Assembly (NCBI GenBank): GCA_945872225.1
Contig: CAMBZK010000078.1
Span: 1 to 5,475, forward strand
DNA: 5,475 bases
Reading direction: 5' to 3'
Source of the DNA: a candidate division TM6 bacterium UASB124
GTDB taxonomy: Bacteria > Babelota > Babeliae > Babelales > RVW-14
Shown here: one piece after another, positions 4,452 through 5,475 of the stretch
Layout of the letters: each line of letters begins with the position of its first letter
Numbering within the stretch: the first letter of the stretch is position 1
Position numbers and translations under genes: made by a program
Notes under the pieces: model-generated
What the model was told of the DNA's origin: nothing
What the model saw: the letters and a program-made list of their open reading frames with translations, nothing else
Databases searched by the model: none

Positions 4452-5475
4452 CCAACCATTTTCCTTCCAGCTACTTCACACATCAACCAAATCGCGCGCA
4501 CGCGTTGGCAAAATCCATACACCACACGGCACCATTGACACCCCAGGGTTTGTCGCTGTGGGGACCAATGGCTCAATCAAAGGCCTGGATAACCCAACGG
4601 TTGAAGCACTTGGCGTAGAACTTATGTTTTGCAACACCTACCATTTAATGCTGCAGCCAGGAAGTAAAACTATTAAGGAAGCTGGCGGAATTCATCGATT
4701 TATCAATCGCCAACAACCAATTATTACTGACTCGGGTGGTTTTCAAGTCTTTAGCTTGATGTATGGCGGCGTCCACCAAGAGCTAAAAAGCCAAGGGCTT
4801 AAACGCAACGAAAATAGCGTCTTAAAAATCAACGAAGAAGGGGTCCTTTTTCGCTCATACCGCGATGGTTCACCGGTACTGCTAACCGCAGAAACCTCAA
4901 TTCAAGCCCAAAAAGATATTGGTGCCGACATTATTGTGAGCTTCGATGAGCTGCCGCCATTTCATATGGATCCAGCAAAATTACGTCGCAGCCTTGACCG
5001 AACACACCGTTGGGAAAAGCGATCACTTGATACACATCTAAAAAACCCTAACAACCAAGCGCTATACGCTGTTGTGCATGGGGGCCTAGACCAAGAGCTT
5101 CGCAAAAAAAGCTGTGAATACCTTGGCTCCTTACCATTCGACGGCTTTGCTGTCGGCGGTAGCTTAGGGAAAACGCGCGAACAAATGTTTGAACTACTCA
5201 AATTTGTTATGCCACAGCTCCCGACCGATAAGCCAAATCACTTGCTCGGGATTGCAGATTTGCCATCAATCGAAGCGTGTATCCCGTTTGGTGTTGATAC
5301 GTTTGATAGCGCGTATCCAACTAAAGCCGCTCGGCATGGCCTCTTACTAACCAAGAGAGGCCGTGTTCGTGCCATGGCAGGAGGCAATGCTTCATATCAT
5401 CGCCCAATCGAAGACGATTGCACCTGTAGCACTTGTCAGCGCTTTACGCTCTCGTATTTATGCCACTTGTTTAAA
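4444..5475 (+). CDS. tgt: tRNA-guanine transglycosylase, partial, with a queuine-type pocket
   Basis: TGT swaps guanine at position 34 of GUN-anticodon tRNAs (Tyr, His, Asn, Asp) for a queuosine precursor base. The visible 344 residues include ITDSGGFQ (94-101) with D96, FDE (167-169) with D168, GG (238-239), the nucleophile D288 in TFDSAYPTKAARHG, and zinc ligands C326, C328 and C331 in CTCSTC. The fourth ligand, a His, should lie past the right edge. Against the preQ1-using Zymomonas enzyme, Val233 corresponds to G242 and Cys158 to L170. Human QTRT1 has Gly and Val there, so a widened pocket accepting queuine is inferred. Q203 corresponds to H212. About 18 extra residues sit near 106-132. 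From memory these features resemble the chlamydial enzyme. The ATG at 4444 overlaps yhhQ and lacks a ribosome site; a stop lies 18 bases upstream in frame, so coupled translation is likely. Confidence 0.97.
   Translation, partial: MNNQPFSFQLLHTSTKSRARVGKIHTPHGTIDTPGFVAVGTNGSIKGLDNPTVEALGVELMFCNTYHLMLQPGSKTIKEAGGIHRFINRQQPIITDSGGFQVFSLMYGGVHQELKSQGLKRNENSVLKINEEGVLFRSYRDGSPVLLTAETSIQAQKDIGADIIVSFDELPPFHMDPAKLRRSLDRTHRWEKRSLDTHLKNPNNQALYAVVHGGLDQELRKKSCEYLGSLPFDGFAVGGSLGKTREQMFELLKFVMPQLPTDKPNHLLGIADLPSIEACIPFGVDTFDSAYPTKAARHGLLLTKRGRVRAMAGGNASYHRPIEDDCTCSTCQRFTLSYLCHLFK

Overview
The window reads as chromosomal DNA of a Gram-negative, probably host-dependent bacterium. A lipid A gene (lpxB) and a phosphatidylglycerol gene (pgsA) imply an LPS-type double envelope. 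A queuosine-precursor transporter overlaps a tRNA-guanine transglycosylase whose substrate pocket looks adapted to queuine, the base supplied by eukaryotic hosts. Small secreted or membrane proteins with Ala/Pro low-complexity tails are also present. Together these remind me of intracellular lineages such as Candidatus Dependentiae (TM6) or Chlamydiae. That placement is inference from style and gene content, not from a marker gene.

Layout. Five genes lie on the minus strand over 1-3660 and two on the plus strand over 3774-5475. From the left edge: lpxB (1-808, C-terminus off the window), overlapped by 4 nt with an unrecognised exported protein of 187 aa (805-1368); a minus-strand terminator (1391-1426); a 155-aa protein with a signal peptide, one membrane segment and a perfect PAA/DAA repeat tail (1482-1949); a 381-bp stretch with that gene's promoter and no convincing gene, closed by a 16-bp perfect-stem terminator (2260-2301); a 222-aa protein built on the same plan (2331-2999); pgsA (3061-3660); a 113-bp divergent intergenic region; then yhhQ (3774-4451) and tgt (4444 to the right edge), overlapping by 8 nt.

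How the genes work together. lpxB and pgsA serve envelope lipid synthesis, and the 187-aa gene is translationally coupled to lpxB. yhhQ and tgt form a compact import-and-insert module for the queuosine modification at the wobble position of GUN-anticodon tRNAs. The two membrane proteins between the terminators share an AMQTEA-x-K motif just before the membrane segment, at residues 55 and 56 respectively. They appear to be divergent paralogues of a family I do not recognise. No tRNA, rRNA, CRISPR, insertion sequence or riboswitch was seen.
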